Of a DNA stretch of 64,000 bases, positions 41,581-49,747 are shown piece after piece; positions within the stretch are counted from its first letter, which is position 1; the number at the start of each line of letters is the position of its first letter. The translations under genes were made by a program, and so were the position numbers. Origin of the DNA: Methylobacterium dankookense (GTDB lineage: Bacteria; Pseudomonadota; Alphaproteobacteria; Rhizobiales; Beijerinckiaceae); the NCBI RefSeq assembly GCF_902141855.1, contig NZ_CABFVH010000033.1:1-64000 (forward strand), read 5' to 3'. The notes under the pieces were generated by a model. That model was not told the DNA's origin. It searched no databases and worked only from the letters and a program-made list of their open reading frames with translations.

Positions 41581-42519
41581 ATGGTTGCGAGAACGGAAAC
41601 CTTCGGCGGCAGCCTGGACGATCTGCGCGCCTTCTGCGCGGTGGTCGATTTCGGGACGGTGACGGCCGCCGCGGCGAGCCTGCGCGAGACCAAGGGCAGC
41701 GTCAGCCGGCGCATCTCGCGGCTGGAGGCGGCGCTCGGCGCCACCCTGATGGCGCGCCATCCCCGTGCCGTCTCGCCGACGGCGGAGGGCCTCGCCTTCT
41801 ACGCCAAGGCGCAGGAGAGCCTGAGCCTGCTCGACGAGGCGGCCGAGGCCGCGCGCGACGCCCGCACCGTCCCGGCGGGAAACCTGCGGGTGACCACCTC
41901 GGTGGATTTCGGCATCGAGGTGATGCCCGAGATCATCGCCAGCTTCCGGGCGGCCTACCCGCAGATCACCGTCGATCTGCTCAACACGGATGCGCGGCTC
42001 GATCTCGCGGCCAACCGGATCGACCTCGCCCTACGGCTGGGGGATGCGGTGGAGACCGGCTACCGGGCGGCGCTGATCGTGAACCTCTGGATCGGCCTCT
42101 ACGCGGCGCCCGCCTACCTCGCCCGGCGTCCGGCCCCCGCGAGCCTCGCGGCGCTCGCCGAGCACGACCTGATCCTCTCGCGCGAGCGGCCCGGCGTGGC
42201 GGGGATCCTCCTCGACGACGGAGGTCGCCGGACGGAGCAGGTCGCCCTTCGCCCCGCCATCCGGTCGAGCGACTTCGCCACCTCCCTGCGCCTGACCCTG
42301 GCCGGAGCCGGCATCGGCCACCTCCCCAGCATCGTCGCGGCGCAGGCGGTCGGGACGGGAGCCCTGGTGCGCGTCCTCGCCCCCTGGGCGACCGCGGGCG
42401 GCGCCCTGCGGGCCCTGAGCTTGGCCGGACGCGAATTGCCCGCGCGCGTGCGCGTCTTCCGCGAGCACGTGCGCACCGAGATGATGGCCCGTTTCGCCAT
42501 CGAGCCCGACCGGAGGTGA
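41581..42519 (+). CDS. LysR family transcriptional regulator
   Basis: A 312-aa regulator. The winged helix-turn-helix covers about residues 12-70 (LDDLRAFCAVVDFGTVTAAAASL, SVSRRISRLEAALGATL). The effector domain follows: GNLRVTTSVDFGIEVMPEIIASF, and a substrate-binding fold to the end. ATG at 41581 is chosen within a longer open frame because the extra N-terminus lacks family similarity. It is transcribed away from the YceI-VOC-cytochrome b561 genes and is their likely regulator. Confidence 0.9.
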   Translation: MVARTETFGGSLDDLRAFCAVVDFGTVTAAAASLRETKGSVSRRISRLEAALGATLMARHPRAVSPTAEGLAFYAKAQESLSLLDEAAEAARDARTVPAGNLRVTTSVDFGIEVMPEIIASFRAAYPQITVDLLNTDARLDLAANRIDLALRLGDAVETGYRAALIVNLWIGLYAAPAYLARRPAPASLAALAEHDLILSRERPGVAGILLDDGGRRTEQVALRPAIRSSDFATSLRLTLAGAGIGHLPSIVAAQAVGTGALVRVLAPWATAGGALRALSLAGRELPARVRVFREHVRTEMMARFAIEPDRR

Positions 42520-42771
42520 GTGCACTGGCGGGGGGCCGTAGACGGGGTTGCCTGGCACCTGACCGGTAGCCGACGCGGTGGGGCTTCCGATCCGATTCCC
42601 TGTGGATCGTGCGCCGCGATCTGAGAGCGCTTCGACAGGTGGTCATGCCGGGGCTTCCAGCGGGCGATGCCGCCCGCCCTGGCCTAGGGTCAGGTAGACA
42701 GGGCGAGGCGGCCGCCATGCCTCGGCCGGCCCCGCCGTCATCGTCGTTGGCTGCCGATCAGGTCCTGAACC

Positions 42772-43515
42772 CTAAGCCCTTATGCCAATGAACTGGACCC
42801 CGCGCGCCAAAAGGTCCTCTTTCGGATAGCCCAACTCGAGGCATTTCTTGAAATTTGGATGTGCAGCGTACGGATCGCTCTCGACATCCATGGACCAGTA
42901 CGAAAAATTCGAGGTCCTAAAGAAGTCCGGCGACGGCTTTTCGAACATGTCGCGGAACGTCGAGAATGGCACGTGGTTCATATCGTTTCTGAAATTGAAA
43001 ACGTCCTGATCCGTACCGCCCTTGCGCTTGATCTCAGCCTCCATCTCCTGATCAGAAAGGAGCAAATGGCACCAAGGATCGACATCGAAGCCCCATAAAT
43101 GGCTGCCATAGGCAGAGTACCAAGTCGGATCAAACTGAATGACCACGAGAGCGCCGGGCTTCGTAACCCGGATGATCTCATTGAGCGCGCGGCGCGGCTC
43201 CGGGATGTGCTCAAAGGCATTGATGCTGAAGACAAAATCAAACAGATTGTCTCTATAGATCAGCTTGCGTCCATCAACTTGATGGAATTCGATATTTGCT
43301 AGATCTACGTTTATGTCGTATCGTTTGCATTTGTTGCTGAATTCGAATGGCAGGCGGCCATCCAATACTGATGAGAATGGGATGACGTCGGCTACATATA
43401 GCCGTTCGGTGATGCCGAGAAGCCAGGGCGCGTGGCCGCCCAGGCCGCCGCCGATATCGAGGCCGAGCTTGTATCCGCTTGTTGGATGTCCAAGGTATCG
43501 AACATATTCCATCAA
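42772..43515 (-). CDS. SAM-dependent methyltransferase, probably 5'-truncated
   Basis: The 247-aa frame has methyltransferase motif I LGLDIGGGLGGHAPWLLG, the acidic strand end VADVIPF, FDFVFSINAFEHIPEPRRALNEI and RVTKPGALVVIQFDPTW. It lies in lower-GC DNA than its neighbours. The first codons are TTG ATG with no ribosome-binding site. Upstream the frame stays open for about 29 more codons to a TGA near 43602, and these read like protein (LIAEYNEAADVAEHANKVGV), yet offer no start codon. So the true N-terminus seems lost and this may be a pseudogene or use an unusual start. Target unknown; possibly a sugar or glycan methyltransferase from a surface-polysaccharide locus. Confidence 0.65.
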   Translation of the reverse strand: MMEYVRYLGHPTSGYKLGLDIGGGLGGHAPWLLGITERLYVADVIPFSSVLDGRLPFEFSNKCKRYDINVDLANIEFHQVDGRKLIYRDNLFDFVFSINAFEHIPEPRRALNEIIRVTKPGALVVIQFDPTWYSAYGSHLWGFDVDPWCHLLLSDQEMEAEIKRKGGTDQDVFNFRNDMNHVPFSTFRDMFEKPSPDFFRTSNFSYWSMDVESDPYAAHPNFKKCLELGYPKEDLLARGVQFIGIRA

Positions 43516-44131
43516 GACACCGACTTTGTTAGCATGTTCTGCAACGTCGGCAGCTTCGTTATACTCGGCTATAAGTCTCCCTTCGCCGCTCGAAATGTCT
43601 CACGGCTACACTTGTAACTTGGCGCACTCGCAGGCGAGCGGCCCAGTTGCTGACCATGCGCCGAGATAGCACAATCTCGGAAATCCGCTACTCTCAACCG
43701 GCCGCGCTCCGGCGCTCTCACGCATGGATTGACGCTCTCGACGGCGCTCGTCAGGCCCTCCGGGTTGGAGGCCAGCCGGCATGAGGCGGACAACCTGGCC
43801 GACTTGCCGAACCGAGTGTGCAGATCGCCATCCAGTCCCCCGGGCGCGCGGAGAGGAGGCAGATCGGCGTGCCCTTCGGACTTTGGCTGCGCTCCGGTGG
43901 CCGGACGAGATCCGGACTCGGGTGCGCCGCATCGATGCGCCCAGGCCTGCGGTCGCAGCCAGGCACATTCTCCGACAAGGTAGGGATGATCGGAAAGAAG
44001 AGCCTATGTTCCACGGGCGCCTTGATGGACATCTTGCGCCGCCAGGGGGGTAGATTAAAATTGCGCACCTTTCTCGTCGGATTTATTTCTGACAAGATTT
44101 ATTGAATATAAAGGTAGATGCGAGGACTGAG
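43516..44131. other. Intergenic region between two methyltransferases
   Basis: The first part (43516-43602) continues the reading frame of the minus-strand methyltransferase without a start. From about 43610 to 44040 the DNA is GC-rich and has open frames on both strands, none with a plausible start or known domain. From 44040 the sequence turns AT-rich and should hold the promoter of the gene at 44132. A junction near 43610 is likely. Confidence 0.45.
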
Positions 44132-44929
44132 ATGCGCCTTCTTGATTGGACAAACTATCAGGAATTGTACGATAAATACCGTGATATTTCTCTGCCTAGC
44201 CGGATCGATTTCGATAAAAACTTATTCGAATCTCGTAAAACAACTTACTCGGATTATGAGGGAACCCGCGATCTGAACTCATACGACAATTTTCATGGTG
44301 AAAGATTTAGGACGACGGTAGCGATATACTGGGATTATGTGAAAAAATGTTCCGAAATTATTGAGCTTGGGGGATTGTCCAGGATTGGAAAGTTCTTTGA
44401 ACAAGAGTTCAATGCCAATTTCAGCTCATACGAGAACGATCTTCGGAAGCCCTTTGAACTCCCAAGCGAATCTTACGACTGCGTCCTCTGCCTTGAGGTC
44501 ATCGAACATCTCAAGGACGCGCCCGCAAGCGAGACTGATATTGAGCGTATTGGGCATTTCAACTATAGCGGCATCTTAAACGCATTTGACGAAGCTTATA
44601 GAATTCTGCGGCCAGGAGGCGTTCTCGTCTTAACAACCCCTAATGCAAATTCGCTCGGAACAATCATTCGAACAGCCTGGGGTGCGCCGTCGTTCCTTTA
44701 CGAGCTTCATGTTCGAGAGCTTTCAGCAGAGCAAGTCAAGAATTTTGCGCTGAGCGCTGGCTTTCAAATGGAGATGTTTGAGACTTTTGAGTGTTATCAC
44801 ATTGCGGATGAAAATCATTACAACGCAATACGCAGGCTTTTGCAGGAAGTTGGTTGCACTACGGATCGCCGTGATAATTGCGCGTTCTACCTTCTGAGGA
44901 AGCCCGAGGTCAGCAAATCGGCAGTATAG
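44132..44929 (+). CDS. Class I SAM-dependent methyltransferase
   Basis: A 265-aa protein in low-GC DNA. The N-terminal part (LDWTNYQELYDKYRDISLP) precedes a Rossmann core: CSEIIELGGLSRIGKFF as a variant of motif I, YDCVLCLEVIEHLKD, YRILRPGGVLVLTTPN and ELSAEQVKNFALSAGFQ. The glycine-rich loop is weak (ELGGLSR), so cofactor binding should be checked. ATG at 44132 has GCGAGG about eight bases upstream; TTG at 44102 is an alternative. A strong terminator follows. With the other methyltransferase it forms a pocket of probably transferred DNA beside tRNA-Val. Confidence 0.75.
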   Translation: MRLLDWTNYQELYDKYRDISLPSRIDFDKNLFESRKTTYSDYEGTRDLNSYDNFHGERFRTTVAIYWDYVKKCSEIIELGGLSRIGKFFEQEFNANFSSYENDLRKPFELPSESYDCVLCLEVIEHLKDAPASETDIERIGHFNYSGILNAFDEAYRILRPGGVLVLTTPNANSLGTIIRTAWGAPSFLYELHVRELSAEQVKNFALSAGFQMEMFETFECYHIADENHYNAIRRLLQEVGCTTDRRDNCAFYLLRKPEVSKSAV

Positions 44930-44963
44930 CGACAAGCAGGCGCATTTCGTCCGGTTTTTGTTC

Positions 44964-44996
44964 AGCCCGCCCGGCAAGCGCCGAGGCGGGCTTTTT
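44964..44996 (+). terminator. Rho-independent terminator
   Basis: AGCCCGCC (44964-44971) pairs with GGCGGGCT (44985-44992) and is followed by TTTT. This is the clearest factor-independent terminator in the window, 35 bases after the methyltransferase stop. Confidence 0.88.
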
Positions 44997-45168
44997 CGCG
45001 TCTGTCGGGCAGCCACAGAAAGCCTTGCACGCAAAAAGCAAGCAGTCCAATGAAGTTTGTTAATAAGTTTATTGCTATCGATATATATTGTGTATCTGCT
45101 CAATATTTTAAATTTCGCACGGGAGCCTGTTCTATGACAAATTGCATTCACGGAATGTCTGAAATATT

Positions 45169-45244
45169 TGGTGGGCGGTGAGGGACTCGAACCCCCGACC
45201 CTCTCCGTGTAAAGGAGACGCTCTACCAACTGAGCTAACCGCCC
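45169..45244 (-). tRNA. tRNA-Val (anticodon UAC)
   Basis: Acceptor GGGCGGT/ACCGCCC, D-arm TAGCTCAGTTGGTAGAGC, anticodon stem TCTCC/GGAGA closing TTTACAC, T-arm GGTTCGAGTCC and encoded CCA (45169-45171) are all present. Its 3' end faces the low-GC pocket to the left. Confidence 0.96.
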
Positions 45245-45421
45245 CGGTGCGTCCTGCTGGTACGGCAAGGCGGCGGCGGGACGCAAGGGCGTTCGTCGCG
45301 TGGGCGATCCCGCGCCGCGCATTGCCCGGCCCGGCGGGCGGGCCTATCTGGGAGCGGTCATCCCGGACGCGTCGGGCAGGGGGCCCCGCGCGCCGCACTC
45401 GAATGTCCGCGGAACGCCGCC

Positions 45422-45898
45422 TTGCCCGATGCCCATCTCCTGCTCGACGTGGCGGGCACGGCCTGCGCCCTGCCGCGGGCGGCGGTGGACGAGATCCTGC
45501 CGCTGCCGGACCTGTTCCGGCCGCCCTCCGCCGGGGCCTGGCTCTCCGGCTTCCTCGATCTCGGCGGCGCGGTCGTGCCGGTGATCGACCTCGCCCAGCT
45601 CCTCGGCCTGCGCGCCGACCCGGTCGAGCCGGACCTGCACGCCCATCTCGTCCTCATGGCGGGGGGCGAGCTCGCCTATTGCGTCGACCGCGCCGCTGAC
45701 ATCGTCGCCGGCGAGGCGGTGAGCCCGGTCGATGCCGTCCACAGCCTCAACGGATGCGTCGCGGGCGAGATTCGCCTCGGCGAGCGCCTTGTCCACGTGC
45801 TCGATCCCGCGCGCCTGCTCAGGGCCGAGGAGCGGATCCGGGTCGCGGCGGCCACGCGCGCTGCCGTCGCGCGGCTCGCCGCGCTGCCGCCCGCCTGA
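45422..45898 (+). CDS. cheW: CheW-like coupling protein 1
   Basis: First gene of a chemosensory operon; 158 aa with one CheW domain. Visible are LLLDVAGTACALPRAAVDEIL, LSGFLDLGGAVVPVIDLAQLLGL and the final VHVLDPARLL strand. CheW domains join the receptor to CheA. In Wsp-type systems this place is taken by WspB. The start is TTG, with no better codon near; the next gene begins 13 bases after its stop. Confidence 0.85.
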   Translation: MPDAHLLLDVAGTACALPRAAVDEILPLPDLFRPPSAGAWLSGFLDLGGAVVPVIDLAQLLGLRADPVEPDLHAHLVLMAGGELAYCVDRAADIVAGEAVSPVDAVHSLNGCVAGEIRLGERLVHVLDPARLLRAEERIRVAAATRAAVARLAALPPA

Positions 45899-45911
45899 AG
45901 CGGGGCGGCGC

Positions 45912-47447
45912 ATGCCGACGATCGCCGCCGGCGAGGGCGGCCCGGACGGGGCCAGGGATTCCGGCAGGGGCAAGGGGAGCGGCAAGGGCTCGGCTCGGAC
46001 GCTGTGCGCCGATCCCGGCTACGCGGCGCTGAAGGCCCAAGTCATCGCACGCACCGGCCACCACTACTACGCCGACAAGGACGATCTCCTCTCCGACCGC
46101 CTGCGCCGCCGCTTCCGCGCCCGCGACGTCCCGGACGCCGCAGCCTACGCGCTGCTGCTCGCCGCGGAACCCGCCGAGTGGCGGGCGCTGGAGGCCGAGA
46201 TCACCATCGGCGAGACCTTCTTCTTCCGCTACGCCGAGCAGTTCGCGGCGCTCCGTGCCACCATCCTGCCGGACCTCGTCGCGGCGCGGGCGGGTGAGCA
46301 GACCCTGCGGATCTGGAGCGCGGGCTGCTCCACCGGGGCCGAGCCCTACTCGGTGGCGATCCTCGCCCACGAGCTGATCGGGCCCGACCTGCCGGCCTGG
46401 CAGGTGACGATCCTCGGCACCGACATCAGCGCCGAGGCCCTGGCGACGGCGCGCGCCGCCGAGTACGGCCGCTGGGCCCTGCGCACCTCGCCGGCCGAGG
46501 AGCGGCGGCGCTACTTCCTCCCCCTGCCGCCGCGGCCGGGGGCGGCGCGCGAGGGCGGCTACGCACTCAAGCCCGAATACCGCCGCATGGTCCGCTTCGA
46601 GCGCGGCAACCTGCTCGACCTCCTCGACGGGCGGGCGCCGCCGCATCTCGACGGGTTCGACCTGATCCTCTGCCGCAACGTGCTGATCTATTTCGACGCC
46701 GCCACCGTCGCGGGGTTGATGCGGGCGCTGGCCCGCCGCCTGCGCCCGGGCGGCTGGCTGCTGATCGGCCATGCCGAGCCGAGTCCGGTCTTCGCCGACT
46801 GGCTCGATGCAGTGAGCCTGCCCGGCACGGTGGCCTATCGCCGGCCCGGGGACGGCGCGCCCCTCCCCGCCCCGTCGCCCGCCCCCTGGATCCCGCCCGA
46901 GCTGCCGCCGCTTCCCGCCCTGCCGCCGCAGGCGATGCCCGAGGCCGTCGCCGACGGCCCGGTGCTCCCCGCCCCGCCCCCGCCCCGGCCGCCCGCCGCG
47001 GATGGCGGGCCGGCGGAGGAGACGGACGACGCCGACATCCTGCCGCGCCTGCGCGCGCTCGCCGATGCCGGCGATACCGGCGCGGCCTGGCGGCTGCTGC
47101 GAGAGGGGCTGGCCGCGCGGCCAACCGACGCCACCCTGCGCTTCTACGAGGGGCTCATCGCCGGGGCGCTCGGCCGGGACGCGGAGGCCGAGCGGGCCTT
47201 CCGCGCGGCGATCTACCTGGAGCCCGGCTTCGTGATGGCCCATTACCATCTCGGCCTGCTGCTCGCCGGGCTCGGGCGGCCCGAGGCGGCGCGGCGGGCC
47301 CTCGACAATGCCGCGCGGCTGAGCCAATCCCTGCCCCAGGACGAGGCCCTGCGTGAGGGCGATGGCGGGACCGCGGGCGAGATCGGCCTCAGCGCCGCCC
47401 GCGCGCGCGACGGGATCGCGGACAGGATCGGACGAGGACCGGCGTGA
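45912..47447 (+). CDS. cheR: CheR methyltransferase with C-terminal TPR region
   Basis: A 511-aa protein that would methylate glutamates of the receptor. The CheR N-terminal helical domain (about 35-95) has HHYYADKDDLLSDRLRRR; the SAM domain has ITIGETFFFRYAEQF, LRIWSAGCSTGAEPYS, ILGTDISAEAL, FDLILCRNVLIYF and LRPGGWLLIGHAE. A proline-rich linker (315-370) leads to two or so tetratricopeptide repeats (LRFYEGLIAGALGRDAEAERAF, AHYHLGLLLAGLGRPEAARRAL). CheR-TPR fusions are typical of WspC and FrzF. It overlaps the next gene by four bases (GTGA). Confidence 0.92.
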   Translation: MPTIAAGEGGPDGARDSGRGKGSGKGSARTLCADPGYAALKAQVIARTGHHYYADKDDLLSDRLRRRFRARDVPDAAAYALLLAAEPAEWRALEAEITIGETFFFRYAEQFAALRATILPDLVAARAGEQTLRIWSAGCSTGAEPYSVAILAHELIGPDLPAWQVTILGTDISAEALATARAAEYGRWALRTSPAEERRRYFLPLPPRPGAAREGGYALKPEYRRMVRFERGNLLDLLDGRAPPHLDGFDLILCRNVLIYFDAATVAGLMRALARRLRPGGWLLIGHAEPSPVFADWLDAVSLPGTVAYRRPGDGAPLPAPSPAPWIPPELPPLPALPPQAMPEAVADGPVLPAPPPPRPPAADGGPAEETDDADILPRLRALADAGDTGAAWRLLREGLAARPTDATLRFYEGLIAGALGRDAEAERAFRAAIYLEPGFVMAHYHLGLLLAGLGRPEAARRALDNAARLSQSLPQDEALREGDGGTAGEIGLSAARARDGIADRIGRGPA

Positions 47448-48004
47448 GCGCGCGAGGAGCGGAGGAACGGTCGGCCGAGCGCGCGCGGATCCTGCGCGCC
47501 GAGCGCACCGCGGCGCTTGCCCGGCGCGGTGCCGCACAGGCGGCGCGGCCCGCCACCCGCTATCTCGTCTGCGCCTGCGGGCCGGAGCGCTACGGGCTTT
47601 CCATCGCGGTCGCCGCCCAGGTCCTGCCCATCCAAGTCCTACCCATGCGGCCCTGCACGCCGGTGCCCGGCGCGGTCCCGGCCCTGATCGGGCTCGCGGC
47701 GCTCTCGGGGCGCATGGTCGGCGTCCTGGGGCTCGCCCGGGCCCTCGGCCGCGGGATCGGCGATCCGGGCCCCGACGGCCATCTCGTCGCGCTGAAGGGG
47801 ACGGCCCAGCCGGTGGCGCTCGCCGTCGACCGGGTGCTCGGCGTCGCGAGCGTGGACGATGAGGTCGTCGAACCCCCCTCCGCCGCGGGCGGGATGGGCG
47901 GCGAGGCAGTTTCCGGCTATTGCCCGGCCGGTGCCGAGGGCGCCGCCCTCGGCGACTTCCTCGTGCTCGACCTCGCCCGCCTTCTGCGGCGCGCCCTGCC
48001 CTGA
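47444..48004 (+). CDS. cheW: CheW-like coupling protein 2
   Basis: A 186-aa CheW-domain protein with an N-terminal helical extension of about 40 residues (ERSAERARILRAERTAALARRG). The domain shows YLVCACGPERYGLSIAVAAQVL, GAVPALIGLAALSGRMVGVLGLARAL, LVALKGTAQPVALAVDRVLGV and FLVLDLARLLR. It corresponds in place and shape to WspD. GTG start overlaps the CheR stop. Confidence 0.88.
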   Translation: MSARGAEERSAERARILRAERTAALARRGAAQAARPATRYLVCACGPERYGLSIAVAAQVLPIQVLPMRPCTPVPGAVPALIGLAALSGRMVGVLGLARALGRGIGDPGPDGHLVALKGTAQPVALAVDRVLGVASVDDEVVEPPSAAGGMGGEAVSGYCPAGAEGAALGDFLVLDLARLLRRALP

Positions 48005-48057
48005 CCCGCCCGACCCGCCGACGCCCCGCCGGGGCCAGATCCGGAGCCTGACCGCCT

Positions 48058-49728
48058 GTGTCGATCTCGATCGGAAAACGGATCCTCCTCGGCTTCGTCG
48101 CCGTCACCGTGGTCATCGTGGCGCTCGGCCTCTACGCCATCGGCCAGATCGGGGTGGTGCGCGACACCACCGACGCCATCGTCTCGCGCGACCTCGCGAT
48201 GGCGCGCCAGTTCGACGACCTCGCCAACAAGGCCCGCGACATGGGGCTGATGCGCCGCAACGCGGTGATCGCCGTGCTGACCCGGAAGACCGACGCTCAG
48301 GAGATCAACCGGGCCCTCGACGGCTGGCGCGGCGCGGCGGGCGACGCGGACGGGATCTTCACCAGCCTGAACCGCTCGGCCGAATCCTACGCGGAGAACG
48401 CGACCTCTCCGGCCCGCGCGGCGATCTGGAAGCGCCTCGCCCAGAACATCGCCGACACCGCCGCCCAGTTCCGCCAGCTCCGCACGGCGAGCGAGGCGCA
48501 GATCTCCGCGATCACCGCCCGCGACGCGGACGCCGTCGAGGCCCGCAACGAGGAGATCAACCGCCAGCAGGAGGCCGTGCTGCGCGGGATCGACCGCGGC
48601 CGCGACGTGCTCGACGAGGGGATCGTCGCCGGGCAGCGCGCGGTGCAGGGCGTCTACGAATCGAGCCGGCTCTCGATCCTCGGGACGCTTGCCGCCTGCG
48701 CCCTCCTGAGCATCCTGGTCACGATCCTGATCAGCCGCGCGGTGGTGCGCCCCCTGAGCATCGTGATGGATTTCGTGGAGCGCGTCGGCTCGGGCGACCT
48801 CTCGGGCGCGCTGCCGGCCCGGGGCAACGACGAGATCGCCCGGCTCTCGCGCACCCTCAACGCCATGGTCGGGGGCCTCGCCGAGCTCGCCCGCACCAAC
48901 CGTGCCGCCACCGCCGACCTCAACGCCGCGGCAGCCGAGATCCGCGCCTCCGCCCAGGAGCAGGCGGCCTCGGTGGAGGAGCAGTTCGCCGCCGTCCAGG
49001 AGACCGCGGCGACGGTGGACGAGATCACCCATTCGGGCGCGCAGATCACCAAGCGCGCGGGCGAGGTCATCGCCACGGCCAAGGCCACCGCCCAGACCTC
49101 GCGACAGGGCCTGCGCGCGGTCGCCGACACGGCCAAGGCCATGGACGCCATCCGCGAGCAGGCGGAGGCGGTGGCCGGCAACATCGTGACCCTGTCGGAG
49201 AAGACGCAGGCCATCGGCGACATCATCGAGACCGTGAACGACATCTCGGAGCGCACGCACCTGCTCGCCCTCAACGCGGCAATCGAGGCGGCCGCCGCCG
49301 GCGAGAGCGGGCGCAGCTTCGCGGTGGTGGCGGCCGAGATGAAGCAGCTCGCCGACCAGGCCAAGGCCGCGACCGTGCAGGTGCGCGGCATCCTCGGCGA
49401 GATCCAGCGGGGCATCAACACCTCGGTGATGTTGACCGAGGAAGCAGTGAAGCGCGCCGCCACCGGCAAGACGCGCTCCGACACGACCCAGCGCACGATC
49501 GAGGAGATCTCGGCCCGCGTCGAGGAGAACGTCCAGACCTTCCAGCAGATCGTCGCCTCGACGAACCAGCAGCAGCTCGGCATCGAGCAGGTGATGGGCG
49601 CGCTCCAGAACATCCGCCAGGCGAGCCAGCAGACGGCGGCCGGCACCCGCGAGGTCGAGGCGGCCTCGGCCAACCTCACGGAGCTCGCGCAGGCGCTGAT
49701 GGCGCTGGCCGAGCGCTACCGCCACTGA
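48058..49728 (+). CDS. Methyl-accepting chemotaxis protein
   Basis: Membrane receptor of 556 aa. TM1 is about residues 8-28 (ILLGFVAVTVVIVALGLYAI), a four-helix-bundle periplasmic domain follows to about 200, TM2 is about 203-224, and HAMP covers about 224-275 (RPLSIVMDFVERVGSGDLSG). The cytoplasmic hairpin tip ERTHLLALNAAIEAAAAGESG contacts CheW and CheA; candidate methylation Glu/Gln pairs flank it (ASVEEQFAAVQETAATVDEI). It is the only receptor in the cluster, as WspA is in Wsp systems. Start GTG at 48058. No C-terminal pentapeptide for CheR docking is seen. Confidence 0.93.
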   Translation: MSISIGKRILLGFVAVTVVIVALGLYAIGQIGVVRDTTDAIVSRDLAMARQFDDLANKARDMGLMRRNAVIAVLTRKTDAQEINRALDGWRGAAGDADGIFTSLNRSAESYAENATSPARAAIWKRLAQNIADTAAQFRQLRTASEAQISAITARDADAVEARNEEINRQQEAVLRGIDRGRDVLDEGIVAGQRAVQGVYESSRLSILGTLAACALLSILVTILISRAVVRPLSIVMDFVERVGSGDLSGALPARGNDEIARLSRTLNAMVGGLAELARTNRAATADLNAAAAEIRASAQEQAASVEEQFAAVQETAATVDEITHSGAQITKRAGEVIATAKATAQTSRQGLRAVADTAKAMDAIREQAEAVAGNIVTLSEKTQAIGDIIETVNDISERTHLLALNAAIEAAAAGESGRSFAVVAAEMKQLADQAKAATVQVRGILGEIQRGINTSVMLTEEAVKRAATGKTRSDTTQRTIEEISARVEENVQTFQQIVASTNQQQLGIEQVMGALQNIRQASQQTAAGTREVEAASANLTELAQALMALAERYRH

Positions 49729-49747
49729 GCCCCGGGCGCAGCGGGCC

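Noticed and set aside
43606..44095. Several open frames between the methyltransferases
   Set aside because: None has a ribosome-binding site or recognisable domain; composition is that of random GC-rich frames.
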